Source of the DNA: Phoebastria nigripes
Taxonomy: Eukaryota; Chordata; Aves; Procellariiformes; Diomedeidae
NCBI GenBank assembly: GCA_035582835.1
Contig: JAYKAV010002780.1
Span: 554,153-618,152, forward strand
Direction of reading: 5' to 3'
DNA: 64,000 nt
Shown here: piece after piece, positions 26,975 to 54,940 of the stretch
Layout: each line of letters opens with the position of its first letter
Position numbering within the stretch: the first letter of the stretch is position 1
Translations under genes and position numbers: made by a program
Notes under the pieces: generated by a model
Database searches by the model: none
Told to the model about the DNA's origin: nothing
What the model saw: only the letters and a program-made list of their open reading frames with translations

Positions 26975-27003
26975 AAAAAAAAAAAAAAAAAAGGGGGGGG
27001 GGG
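26975..27003 (+). repeat. A18-G11 homopolymer junction
   Basis: Eighteen A directly followed by eleven G, a low-complexity tract. Confidence 0.95.
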
Positions 27004-30000
27004 AGGTACTTGGAAAGATAAAGGGCAATTCAGTCCTTTGAATGCTCATATCATAAAACTGAATATGAAATAATTACCATAAATGAGGCAACTAGTTCTT
27101 ACACCCTCTGCAACCTGGATGACATCCTTCTGTGTCATCAAAATAAAAGTTACTTGCAGAAAACACATTACTTACTACCTTATCGCAGTCACCTGAGCTC
27201 ACACATACAAAAGGAGAAGACCAAAGTCTTCTAAATCATCTCTCTCTGCAAAGAAATGGACTACAACGATTTTAACTCTATTTCCTTCTCCAAGACTACT
27301 GGCACTAGGACAGGCATGTGATTTTATCCCTAAACAGGGTGTTCCTTAGGCTCTTTGCCAATTTAATTGGCTTATTCATATCCTTCCCTTCCAGATTACC
27401 TCAGGGTGATTTACATGTTGGAGGCCTATAAACACTGATGATTCAGTGCATGAAAACCAAAAACATTGTTCAGTGTCTGACAGGGTCCTCACTGGCTTTT
27501 GCCCCCAGATTAATTGTTCTTATTGGAACAACCTAACATATAATCAACCTCTGACATCATCTTAATGTTATACAGACAAAAGAGCTTCTAAAATACAATG
27601 GGACTAATGTAATTTGGTTTTTACCAGTGTTTCCAGGTACTCTGCAGGAGCAAGTAACAGGCTAAGTTTTCAAATGGGAATACACAGATGCTCCCAGCCC
27701 AGCTTCTTCAGTCTACTGGCCATTTTGTCTTCTGATTTTTCATGAATAAACCACTGAGCTCTAAAGGAATGCAAATACAAAGACAATTTCATTTCCTCTC
27801 TCTGCAAAACATAACTTTTCTTATAGCAGTTCAACAGCTACTTAATATGGTGTTATTTAGAACGAGCAGGTGGACTTCCAGTGAATTCAGAACAAATTTC
27901 CTTCACATGTTGAACCTGAACTCTCTAGCTAGGAAATACTTTGCAGGCCAATTAAGGACAACTTTATCTCCACCAAATACAGAAACAAGCAAAGATTTGT
28001 ATTCATGAATAAAGAAAAGGCTGAAAGAGGTTCATTTTGCCTTTTTGTTGATTAAAGTCTTGGACTTGCATGTATCTCTTTCTTTTTGTGACATGAACAG
28101 TTTTGATAAAATGCACCAGAAAACTTTACAGAACATACTACTACTTCTGTGCATCTTTGGTAACAATTTAATACATTCTTGTCTCAGTACTCTCACAAAA
28201 AGCAGTCACTCAGTCTCCCTTCAGGGGAAGATTACGGCACTCCATATTCAAACAGATTCAGTTTTCTCCTTACGTTGTATGCCCCTGCAGTGTCTTTCCT
28301 AAGCAAGCTCCCTGCTTCTACACCAAACCTATTACCAGCTACACGGCCACTTATGCAAATCCAGCACCCTTCTGGTACATTCCCATTTTGCCTTCCAAAA
28401 AAATTCTCCATGCTTAACACCCATCTCCCTAAGACCATCAACCAGCACTTTTTAATGCATTTCACAGTAAGATTTCCATGTCTTTAAAAGCCACAGGTTG
28501 TTTTGTAAGGCAGTCCTCACCATTCTGGTACTTGTTTTCACAAGGATTTTGGCATATCAGCTGCTAATAAAGTTTGTATTCTTTAATAACAGAGTTTATA
28601 CACTTAAATACCTGCCGGAGGATGAACACATCTCCACCATTACAGCTGAAGTATTTCAAAGTCCAGCACTTTTAAATCAGCGCAAATGCCTTAAAACTAG
28701 TTTCCCTGTTTGCACTGACAGTTGTGGTTACAGGTGTTATGCACTTATAAGCTCTGCTTAGATATTAAAACTTGCACACAAATTCACTCATATTTGCATT
28801 CACTGACTGTGTTTATCTATGAAAAATCTGCAATACATTTGTCATGCCCACATTGACTCTATATAACATGTTCATACAGAAGTTCCAAGCAACATCGCAG
28901 AATTATTACAGTCCACATATGTAAATGCAAATGAGCCACTGCATGAAGCTTTTAATATATAATACAGGAGAGCAAACGTAATGAAATGGTGGGAAGAATG
29001 AGGGGTGAACTCCCTAGAATTAAAGCATATATGTACATAATTTTTATAAATGGCAAGAATGTTTCACTTTAAAAATACTTTAAGAACATTTATACCACAC
29101 ACAAAACAGTAAATAAGATTCAGATCTCACAAGAAGTCCATTATAGGATCTGATCATTGAGAGTATTAGAGAGACATTGCCTAACCGAGGGAAATAAACC
29201 CAGCCCGCACAACAGACTCACTGCAGGGAAGTGGAGAGCTGGCAGCCCCGAGAATTCCTCCTCTTTGATCCACAATGAAAAAGGATAATAAGGGTGTACG
29301 TACTCACCCTTGTCTAGTTTTCACTTTCTTCAAGGAAAAGAGTTATGCTGATTCAGGGGTCTGGTCGTGGCCCGGGAGAATTTTGTTCTTGTACTCCCCA
29401 CGCATCAAATTTCTACTTTTTAAAAAGTTCTCAAGATTTTCTCTCCCTTTCCTTAATTGAATCAGTTCTAGTAACAGACGCTTCTTTGTTGCTTGTCACC
29501 GAAGTATTTTAAGCATTTTGAATCCTGTCTCGTTTTACACTTGTTTCTAAAGGAGTCAGTTCTGGCCTTCAGCTCTTTGTTTTCTTTCAAAACCTTATTG
29601 AACAAGTTGTGCTCCTCTGCATTCACTTCAAGGACACCACGTTTTCTTTTGTCATGATAACTCTCACTCTGAAATGTCTCAAACTTACAATCAAATGCAA
29701 AAATAAAACTCTCTCTTCCGTTTATTCTTCTTAATAGCATCCTGATGGCTGCGCATTTCAGATAACCACTCAAAAGGACATGCTGGGGGTAACAATGCAG
29801 AAAATGATGCTGAATCCTTGCTTGTTGTAGCTCAGGCAAGAAAAGCCGTTAGTGCATTTTATTTGGGAATGTCCAGGTTATGTCTCTATATTTACAGTTT
29901 ATGTTCCAACAGGGATTGACAGCTGCAGTAGGTCTGGCCCTCTCATCCGCACTGGGCCCACATTAGCAATGCCTTTTCTAAACTATTAGAGGTAAGCATG

Positions 30001-30194
30001 TGTTGTGCAAGCATTGATATTGTATAGAAAACCTGCTCCTGCTTCCACCCAAGTCAACAGGAAAACAAAACAGTCTAGGAGTCAGAGCTTTCCTTTCTTT
30101 ACTCTTATTTAAATGTCAACCAGTGTTTTATGTGGTTGTTTATTAAATAATAATAATACAATAATGCCCAGAGGCTCCAATTAGGACTGGGAAG

Positions 30195-30345
30195 TCACTG
30201 CAGTGGGATTGTGCAAAGGCGGAGGAAGGGACAGCAGGCTGGGAATTGGACGGCTCCCCAGCAGCGGGGAGCGCGGGCTGGAAGCCGGCTCCTCTCGGCA
30301 GGCGGGAAGGGCAGCTCCCAGCGCTCCCCACCACCAGCAGCAGCT
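30195..30345. promoter_or_regulatory. Isolated CpG-rich patch upstream of AKIRIN2
   Basis: About 150 bp with roughly ten CpG dinucleotides (GAGCGCGGGC, AAGCCGGC, GCAGGCGGG) inside an otherwise AT-rich, CpG-poor stretch. No exon recognised. It may be an orphan CpG island, an alternative promoter or an enhancer. Confidence 0.35.
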
Positions 30346-33300
30346 AAGCCCTTTGTTTGCGTGGGAGTTTGATGTTACTTTGGTTTTTGGTTTTTATGCG
30401 TTTGGGGTTTTTTAATGTGAAAATATAGAATAACCAGGAAGACATACAAAGAGGTTTTCTTCAAAGTAGCTGAGCCCACAAAGGGAAAAAAAGAGTGTAT
30501 GTAGATGTATATGCTAATTCTTATTAATTAAAACCAGAGTGCTGTGCTGGAGCTGTGCACAGGCTTTATTAGCTAATATTAAAACAAAGGGCTGATTCGC
30601 CTTCCACAGAAATTTCACCTTGGCAAAGCTCTGTTTGCTGCAGCGGAGTTACTTCTCGCTTCACACCAATGTGAGCACAGGATCAGGCCAGGAGCCCTCA
30701 GGAAAGACTCAAAAGCCGGTAACAAAACAAAAGGACAAACAGAAGGCACATGGGGAGGACAATCCTAAGGCGCGGGATAAGAACAAGCATGTTGCTCTTG
30801 GCAGAAAGCAACTGGCAAAAATTAGTTGCCTAGTCAGCCTCTCGCTCAGTTCTTTTTGTTTTGTTATGAAACAGGATTTGTTTTTATTATAGAGGAATGG
30901 GATATATTTCAGCAGAGGAATCCGAGCTGGATAGGCTTTATGGCAGAAGTATGTTTTATGGGGAGATCTGAATGAAGACAGAGTGCATTTGGTTCACAAG
31001 ATGGGTGCAGTTGTTCTAGGCTTAAACAAAAAGAGCAGCATGAATGAAAGCCCTTGGAGGAACGCGGNAGGAGGGAAGGAAGGAAGCGATTAGAGGAAAG
31101 CTGGGCTGGACAAGAACGTGTGGGAGCAAAGACACAAATCCCGAATTAAGGCAGCAGCAGAACAATGCTGGGCCCTGAAGGTGAGGCCTGAAACTGAACA
31201 GATGAACAACGCAAGAAGGCCCAAGAAGGGGCACAATGGTGGCTAGATGCTGCCACTCGGTGAGGAAAAGGTGGGAGAAGGGTAGTGAAAACTTTATCTG
31301 CTGGAATGGGGAACAGAGACCCTGAACTGAGCGGAAAGCAGAAGCTAAAGATTTCCCAGGAGAAACTTCTAGAAAGCTGGTAATTTATATGAGCATCTTC
31401 AGGCTAGAGGTGACCTAAGTCTGGGAAGAATTTCGGAAACAAGGTCGGAGGTGGGGAAACGGGTCATTGGAAACATTTAACATGAGAACAAGCACAGCCT
31501 AAAACCAGCATTCATATGGGGGAGAAGAGGGAGCAAATGAGCTCGGAGGATGACAGAATTACCCATGGTGGTGGAGAAAGGACAGGGAAGGAATTTGCCA
31601 GCAGAAGATGGTCGTGTTTTATGAACAGAAAAGGTATGCTAAGTGAAAGGTACTGCATGGGATTGGCAGAGCGGGGCAGAGATGGGGAAGTGGAGGGGTG
31701 GATCGATCAGAGGTGGAGAAGCAGGTTAAGCAGTAGGTATGTATAGATGGTACAGTGCACACACATACCACCTGTGAAATCGGGGAGCATCCCGGAGGTC
31801 AGCTGCAGAGGGAAGGAGGAGATTTTTGAGAACAAAATGTAGCCAGATACTATCTGAAAAAAAGAGAAGGATGGAAAAGACAGGTAAGACAGTGACAGAG
31901 AAGTTGAACCCTTGGTAAATGATCTGGGAAAATAAGAGTTTTAATTCAAGTCCTCAGTTCTTCGTTTTTCTTTGTAGAAAACTGAGTTTAATAAAAGCAA
32001 AATTTTCAGCTGGCTTCCACTGAGTTTCCATGCAAAATTTCCAAAGAAGCAACAGGTCTGCAATGAAAAGTACGTGCCCATTTCTTCAATGTGCACACAA
32101 AACTACAGGGCTAGGTCTTGCGAGTGAACAGAATGGACGGTGTCTCAAACCTCCTCCTAGACCTGAGGAAATTAGTAGGAAATAGTTAATATGTCTCAGT
32201 TGTCACTGTGTCCTACGCTGGTTAGTTCACTAACATACTGGCACAGAAGAAAAGCCTGACCTTCACTACATCTCAGCCTGACACAGTTGTGTAAGCTCGC
32301 GGAGGATCCGGGCTCCAGTGCACAGCAACAGTGGGGAGACATTCACAACTCTAAGCGTGTTTGACTTCAGTGGCTCTTAATTCACATGTTCAGTATTACT
32401 CACATGATTAATATTTGGCCTGTAATTTTTTTCACCATTCTGGTTCAATGTATTTTTAGTTGATTCGATTCTACTCTCCAGTTAATATGTAATACCATGC
32501 TGCTCCTTTACCCTTATAATGGCTTATGAAAAATTAATTGTCCTACAAAGATGTAAGAGAACATTTTGGAAAAAAATCTTTGTATAAGAAGTGTAGTTTT
32601 CCTTTCTGCTAAAGCACTGTGGCAGTTTTTTTAAGATCAAGAGCAAAGCAGAGTTTATTTTGGTGCAGTGTTTCTCCAAAATTCAGGCAGGGAACGTTAT
32701 ATGTGAAGTTTAAAAATGTGAATTCTTTACAATAGAAAAAGGAAGGAAGATAACAGATAGGCATAATGTAAATGTTTGTGTATTAAAATGTTTGACACTG
32801 GAGGGTAAGTGTGTGCAGGACATGGGGATATAAGGCATTCTTTCTTTAGGTTGCAGCAACATTTCCAGTACCTCACAACACTGCCCTCCCTACACCCCAT
32901 TACTTGTTTTGGTGAACCTACACAAGGTTGTGACTGAGAACGGATGGAAAAGGGCACTGATCTGCACTTCGCTAGTGTTGACACTTTCCTGAAATTGTCG
33001 AGCTAATTGCAGTAATCAGAGCTGCAAAATTTTACTCACTGCTTCACAATTATTCAATATCCAGGTCTGTTAGCACAATTCATGCGTATACACCAGTGAG
33101 TTTAGTAATTTTCCTTTTATAGCCTCAATGTATTATTCTGAATATAGGTGAACTGACTCAAATGGGTTATTACTGCTTCACCTCCTTGCAAGTAAAAAGT
33201 TTAGTTCCACTGTGACTTCCTTGTTGCCACCTTATATTACAAAATGACTGCAAGAACTTCCTGGGTCACTCACAATAGTCCTGTGGCACTGAAAGCAACC

Positions 33301-33399
33301 ATACCATACAACCCCTTTTCTTAAAATATTAAGCCTTATCTGAAGACCACCTAAGCCTCATCTAAAGCTTTGGGGTTGATTTTGTTTATTTTCACCCAT

Positions 33400-33920
33400 A
33401 TTACTGCTACTGGAAGAGTGCTCTGGAAACTCATTCCTCTGGCAGTTATAAACCTTCCTCTTATTTCCAGTTTGGGTGAAGTAACTGACAGTTCCTGTAT
33501 CAACACAGTCTGCATCACTAAAATAGATCTTAAAAATCTCCTGAACTTATCTCCTTCTTGCGCTTTTAGCGAAAAATCATAGACCTCAACAGTTATTTGG
33601 TTGGGCCAATAATCTTTAAGTAACAATCCTTTAACTTCTTGCAATAAGTACATTTTCCATTTCTGTTTTCCTAATCAGCTTAGTCACCTTTTTCTGGACA
33701 AGTTCTGGTTTTAATTAATCTTTCCTGAATATGTATGAGTGGAAGTATATACAGTATTTTAGAGGAAATAGGTGTTTTGAATGTCTCTTATATTGGCAAA
33801 TATACTTCTGTACTTCTGCTGGAAATACCTTAGTACCTTAGGCCTAGGAAACATATTTGTCCTATTGAAGGTCACTGCATGTTGCAGGTTCAGATCATAA
33901 TTTTTGGTACAGTTTACCAG
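33400..33920 (-). mobile_element. L3/CR1-type LINE fragment, reverse orientation
   Basis: The series CTGGAAACTCATTCC, CTCTTATTTCCAGTTTG, AGTCACCTTTTTCTGGAC, AATCTTTCCTGAATATG and ACAGTATTTTAGAGG parallels the reverse complement of the L3/CR1 consensus. Strongly diverged, AT-rich and without open frame. Ends are approximate. Confidence 0.5.
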
Positions 33921-35075
33921 CGTAAGTCAGCACCTAAAGAAGCAGAGCTGACCTTCACTGACCTCTGGCTTTCATTCCTGTTCCTGTGTATCCCTTCCCT
34001 TTTGCCAGCACTATCTGTGTGACTGTATAGCAAAGCAGATTGAGAAATTTATTCCATTTTTCTTTTGGCTGGTTTTCCCTTCTTACAATTCCTGCACTAA
34101 TCCCCATTTTCTCAACTAATCCTTTTTCACTTGGCACCACAGAAACACTTCACTGAAGTCCTGACAGATAACCTCCACTGCATTTTGTCTACAAAATCTG
34201 CAACCACAATGTGTGCCTGATACATCAGTAAGAAACCTTCAGTATGCATGGCCAAATTCAAGTGGAATGACACTGCTTTAAGTGACTTTTGCTCACTCGG
34301 GGTGAGATGGAACAAGCCCTAGAAAACAGCTCAGCTAACCGGTGGTCCCATGTTGGCGAGCGCGACCAGTTAATGAGAAATGAGCCACTGTGTGAAGTGG
34401 GAGGAATATGGTTGGATGGCATAAAAGAAAAGATAAGGACTGTGATGTGGACCCTGCATCAAATGAATAGGATGTCTCAAGGAAAAGGAAGAGGAAGCAG
34501 AGTCAAGATGGTATATAAAGAGAATGAGAGGAAGACAGCAAAAAAAAAAAAAGAAAACGAAAAACAATGGGGGAATGGAGCAATGGCAGAAGGAAGGGGA
34601 AGAAAGGAGAATGCATAAAGAGTAACATTTGGTCAACTACGACATTTCCATCACAGTCCCAAAGCAAGACACTGAAAGGGTTACTTTCCCACCCCATTCA
34701 GAGCTGTACAAAGGTCAAAATGTTGTCCTGCGTCTGGACTTGTCTTTTTAACAGGTGTCATGCTTGAAGTGCAGATCCAATAAAATCTAGCACAACACCA
34801 GTTATAAACAAGCTCTCCCATTCCCAGCATTAATAAAATTTGTGGGTACTATTTATTTAAAAAATATGCTTATAATATATAATTTTAAAGGCACCCCATG
34901 TAGCACCTAATGGGACACTGCAAATTGGTTATATAATAAGTAAGTAGAAGAAAGAACAATATAAACAGTGGTTTGCAGCCTTGACCCTATGGTGTTTCCT
35001 GCCACAATGAAAGTAAAAACACATGTTCCCTGACAACCATCAAGCACTTTGTCACTGCTGTTGGACATTTTGCTG

Positions 35076-35381
35076 CCTTAGGGCTTGTCTACATGCAAAG
35101 CTACATTGGTTTAGCTGGGTTTAATTTGCTGCAAAGGGCCGTGTGAATTCTTATTTTGACTTAAATCAGACTTATTTCAGTTTAGCTCAACAAATTAAAG
35201 GTCAGATAAAGCCTGAGTAACTCTGTTGATTAGGACAATCATGGTTCTAATCAATTGCTTACAATTGTAGTGCTGCCTGCGCTGGCAAAAGCTTGCTTTC
35301 TGGTAGCTTATCTTGATGAAGTTTTGCCTGATTCCTCAGACTGTTTTAATTTACTTAAATTGTGCCTGAATGGTCCTTAGG
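35076..35381. mobile_element. Possible ancient DNA-transposon (MITE-like) remnant
   Basis: Starts CCTTAGGGCTTGTCTACATG, resembling termini of non-autonomous elements common in turtles and crocodilians, and ends GTGCCTGAATGGTCCTTAGG, which could be the decayed inverted terminus. Internal segments are rich in TTTAA/TTAAA motifs. Length about 306 bp. Confidence 0.35.
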
Positions 35382-35449
35382 ATCTGGTGTCACCTGACTT
35401 AATGTAACCAAATCTTTTCTGCTGCTGAATGCAGAATATATGTATCTAA

Positions 35450-35489
35450 AATATTAAGTTCAGTGGGACAAATATTACGTTCAGTGGGA
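35450..35489 (+). repeat. Tandem 21-bp duplication
   Basis: AATATTAAGTTCAGTGGGA (35450-35468) is repeated at 35471-35489 with one change (AAG to ACG). Confidence 0.85.
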
Positions 35490-36764
35490 AAGTGCTAGTT
35501 ATTCTAAAATTTAATTTTTTTTCAATATTGCACCCAAACATGGGCACTTCTCAGCATACAGATGAAGGCAGAAGTGGCTGTCTCAGTCCTGTGTGGGCAC
35601 AGGGCATTCCAAACTAAACAAGTGCATCACACACATGCTGAAAAACATGCAAGGTTTCCTTAATTCAAAGCCTGCAAGAACAACTTTGCCTCAGCCTTCC
35701 TGGGTGAAGTGCTTGGTAAGAATACTTAAGACTGTTGCACTAACACAGGGAAACTTATCTGCTTAGGGAAATGTAATGGTAATGAAGAATTAAATGAATG
35801 GAAAAACAGNCATCATTATTCCAAAGAGTATCCACAGAAGGAGTTGTACCAGTATAGTAATAGTAGGACAATTATAACACTGTAATAGCATCAGTACATT
35901 TCCTCAGCCTTGTTATGGAGAACCAGAACTTGCCTTAGCTTTAGAAAGGCTTGTCAGCATCCTCTTTACCAAGGAAATACTCCAAGCACTTCCTCTACAG
36001 AGGAAAAGGTAACAGCAGAGGAATCATCTTCCTATTTTCTGTAATTCGTTTTAGGCCAAGGCAAGTCAGGCAAACCTAAGGAGAATTTCACCTAATTGTT
36101 CCAACATTGTCATGAGCTATCTGCCTCAGAAAGCAAATTATTAATTACTATTTCTATTTTTGTTGAGCAGAAAGGCTCTGCTAGGTCACCCCATCACCTG
36201 AAACCTCAGTTACNCTAAGAGCAGCACAAACACATTGCCAGCACAGACATCAGATCTGTGTTTAGACTGACTGGGTGCTGTTATGGCTTAATTGACAATA
36301 TATGCCACACATGGAACACATAAAGCAAAAACTTGCTTCCAAATGATAGTAACATTTGTTTTGTTTTTTTTTTTTTAATGTCATTAGAGAAAGGCTAGCT
36401 TACATTTCACAAGACAATCAAAAAACACCAAAGTGTTAAAATTTAATGAGGGCATAATCCTCATTTTATCTTCCAAAGACAACCTATCTTTATGTTCATA
36501 GTTAAATTAACAGGATTAGATACAGAAAAGCTGAAGGTTACATATATTTTGGGGCCTATCGACTCCTGTTGGCTTTGCCACCGGGGCAAACTGCAACACA
36601 GTTTATTTCAATTAGGAAGCTGAACAGGAAAGAGCCCTGCTCTTCCCACAAGCAGCTACAGTTCTTTGAACCTCTTCCCTCACCACCCTCCTTAAGCAAG
36701 AAGGCCCTTTACGCAACTGCAAAGAAATCAGTTGGTTACACCGAGATACAACTCTCGGCATCGC

Positions 36765-36836
36765 GGGGCCTTTTCTGGCGAGTCCTTAGCTGTCACCTCC
36801 GGGGCCTTTTCTGGCGTGTCCTTAGCTGTCACCTCC
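36765..36836 (+). repeat. Tandem duplication of a 36-bp unit beside the CpG island
   Basis: Units 36765-36800 and 36801-36836 both begin GGGGCCTTTTCTGGCG and end TCACCTCC, with one mismatch. It lies about 600 bp upstream of the presumed AKIRIN2 start site. Confidence 0.95.
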
Positions 36837-37242
36837 ATCCGCTTCGTACCTCTGACTCCTGCATGCTCCTTGCTCTGCCCTCATCATGGAGGCCACTAAA
36901 CGCACTTTGCTCATATTTCACATACAGACAAACGCCCTGCGGACATACAGCCGCTGATGGACCCGCTCGGCGCCTGCGGTAACAGGAGGCCCCCGGCCGC
37001 AGCCGGCCAGGCCGCGGGGCCTAGCGCAGGGGGAAGGGCTCTTGCCCCCCTTTGTGTCTCCAGGACCTGACGGGAGCCCCCCACCCCTTCCNCAGGGCGC
37101 TGAGGGCGCCCGGCAGCCACCCCCGACGCTGAGCCCCGGCCCTGACCCCGCTCCCCGCAGGCGGCGACGCCCCGTCCCCACAGCCTCGTCCTTTAACCCG
37201 CACCCCACACCGCAGCCTCTGAGGGGGGATTTAAATCAGAAC

Positions 37243-37249
37243 CCGGAAG
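37243..37249 (+). promoter_or_regulatory. ETS-family core site
   Basis: The sequence CCGGAAG is the core recognised by GABP/ELK-type ETS factors and lies 20 bp from the ZNF143-like site. Short motif, so function is only suggested by its promoter position. Confidence 0.4.
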
Positions 37250-37268
37250 CCGGGGCGGCCGGCGCGGG

Positions 37269-37287
37269 GCACGACGGGATTTGTAGT
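37269..37287 (-). promoter_or_regulatory. ZNF143/SBS-like site in the AKIRIN2 promoter
   Basis: The minus strand reads ACTACAAATCCCGTCGTGC. This keeps the ACTACA, TCCC and TGC blocks, with correct spacing, of the SBS motif bound by ZNF143 at many CpG-island promoters. It lies about 610 bp upstream of the start codon. Binding is inferred from the motif only. Confidence 0.6.
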
Positions 37288-37383
37288 CCCGCCGTCCCTG
37301 CGGGCGTCCCGCCGCTGAGCCGCGGGGCCGGGGCGGGGAAACCACGAGTCCCCTGAGCCTCTGCGGCCGCCACCGCCCCAGGA

Positions 37384-37394
37384 ACGCAGGCGCA
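37384..37394 (-). promoter_or_regulatory. NRF1-like site
   Basis: The minus strand reads TGCGCCTGCGT, a common variant of the NRF1 palindrome TGCGCATGCGC. It lies in the presumed core promoter. Confidence 0.45.
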
Positions 37395-37436
37395 GTGCGG
37401 GGGGCTGGTTTTTGAATCCGCGGCGTTGTTATTGAC

Positions 37437-37445
37437 GCCATATTG
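37437..37445 (+). promoter_or_regulatory. YY1-like site near the presumed transcription start
   Basis: CGCCATATT resembles the CGCCAT core of YY1, which in many housekeeping genes sits at or just downstream of the start site. This supports placing the start just upstream, but it is weak evidence alone. Confidence 0.35.
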
Positions 37446-37449
37446 CTGG

Positions 37450-37895
37450 TGTGGGAGTCACAGAGGGAAGCGCCGCCGCCGCCGCCGCCCGGGCCCCGCC
37501 GCCATCGCTCGTCATCGGCGGCCCCGGACCGGGTAGCCGGGCCCGGCCCTGCGCCCCTCGGCCCAGCTCCCGCCCCGCCACCGGCCGCGGGCGGAATTGG
37601 CCCGGCCAGGGCAGGGCGGGCGGCGAGAGCGGGGATCCAGCCGGCCGAGCCGGAGCCGCTGGGGGGGCCGGGGCCGCTCCCCAGAGGGAGGCCGACAGGG
37701 AGGCGGCGGAGGCCCTGACGCAGCTGCCCCCTCCTTTCCCTGCCGCCCTCCCTTCCCTCCCCCCCAGCCCGCCCCAGACAGCGGGGAAGGCGCCTCTGGG
37801 CAGGGCCGGCTGCTGCCACCGCCGCCGCCGCCGTCGTCGTCTCCCCTGCCCCTCGCTCCGAGCCCCCTTCCTCCGCCCCGCCGCCGCCCCGCGCC
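37450..37895 (+). other. AKIRIN2: Presumed AKIRIN2 5' UTR
   Basis: GC-rich leader containing CCG/GCC runs and no ATG in any frame before 37896, so no ATG-initiated upstream ORF is present. The 5' boundary is inferred from promoter motifs, not observed. Confidence 0.55.
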
Positions 37896-54225
<16,330 letters not shown>

Positions 54226-54551
54226 ATCACACTTTCTGCATATGTGGGCTGCCCTATACACCCTGTTTTATTGTTGCAAGCTGTCCCAGTAAAGACTTGC
54301 AGCAATGCCATATTTTTTCCCCCTGTGAACACAGGTTATTTCAAGCTTTTGTCAGTGGCAACCACTCTTATGCAGCAACTGGTTTTGGAGTGCTCCCTGA
54401 TGTCAGTACCACCTGGATGTGGACCTTTGCTACCTGTAATAATACCAGTGGCCTCATTTGCTGTATCATTACAATTTGGCTTCTTATGTTAATAAGTTTG
54501 AAAAAGTAAAGGATTAAAGCTGGTGTTCTAGAAGTTGCCCTTCACTGGTTG

Positions 54552-54559
54552 TGTAAATA
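54552..54559 (+). promoter_or_regulatory. AKIRIN2: Pumilio response element in the 3' UTR
   Basis: TGTAAATA is an exact match to the UGUAnAUA element bound by PUM1/PUM2. It overlaps the proximal AATAAA by four bases. Confidence 0.5.
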
Positions 54560-54561
54560 AA
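54556..54561 (+). terminator. AKIRIN2: Proximal AKIRIN2 poly(A) signal AATAAA
   Basis: Canonical hexamer followed about 30 bp later by a GT-rich stretch (GTTAGTGTGGTTTT), the usual downstream element. The most plausible end for the short mRNA form. Confidence 0.65.
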
Positions 54562-54780
54562 AATGTAGAATGACACTTCTGACTGAAGTTAGTGTGGTTT
54601 TCATAACTGTGCACTACAACAAAGCTGTAATCACAGTTAAGTTAGAATGTAATCCCAGGACAATTTTAAGCAAATAGCCCACAGTACTGCCTGTGAAATA
54701 GTGAAGGAGGGCATTTCTGTATTCCATGACTTTTTTGGGGGTTAAGAATGGGTTTATATGATTTCTCATTTTTGTAGTTT

Positions 54781-54789
54781 TTATTTATT
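54781..54789 (+). promoter_or_regulatory. AKIRIN2: AU-rich element nonamer in the distal 3' UTR
   Basis: TTATTTATT matches the destabilising UUAUUUA(U/A)(U/A) nonamer found in short-lived and immune-response mRNAs. It lies only in the longer 3' UTR forms. Confidence 0.45.
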
Positions 54790-54877
54790 CTATCAGTCTT
54801 TAACAAATGTTTATTGCTGCAATTTTTCAGTGTATCATTGTTTTACTGCCCTTGTAGTACTGGAATTTAGTTGGAAG

Positions 54878-54883
54878 AATAAA
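54878..54883 (+). terminator. AKIRIN2: Second AKIRIN2 poly(A) signal AATAAA
   Basis: Canonical hexamer 322 bp beyond the first; a T-rich stretch (TGTTTGTTTTT) follows about 20 bp later. Confidence 0.45.
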
Positions 54884-54940
54884 ACATTTACTTCTAATCT
54901 GTTTGTTTTTAATATGCAGGTTGAACTTTTGCTGTGTATG

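Larger units (their letters stand above)
19855..30194. other. Intergenic, no gene recognised
   Basis: AT-rich DNA with microsatellites at 22201 and 26975 and the motif cluster at 23069. A short perfect inverted repeat TCACTAGTT/AACTAGTGA flanks 12 bp at 20721-20750. No coding or RNA gene seen. Confidence 0.65.
30346..36939. other. Proximal upstream flank of AKIRIN2, no gene recognised
   Basis: Includes a purine-biased stretch at about 31040-31900 and another at 34480-34640, the LINE fragment at 33400-33920, the possible transposon at 35076-35381 and tandem duplications at 35450 and 36765. No exon identified. Confidence 0.65.

Noticed and set aside
29468..29839. 123-codon minus-strand frame rich in Lys and Glu
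   Set aside because: Its composition follows from A-rich sequence on that strand and no homologous family was recognised.
1..36900. Search for SPACA1 or CNR1 exons expected on the 5' side of AKIRIN2 from human gene order
   Set aside because: No open frame resembles either protein. The human AKIRIN2-SPACA1 distance is also large, so the genes are probably outside the window.
36569..36982. 137-codon frame with a 12-residue internal repeat just upstream of the CpG island
   Set aside because: The peptide repeat is simply the translation of the 36-bp tandem DNA duplication.
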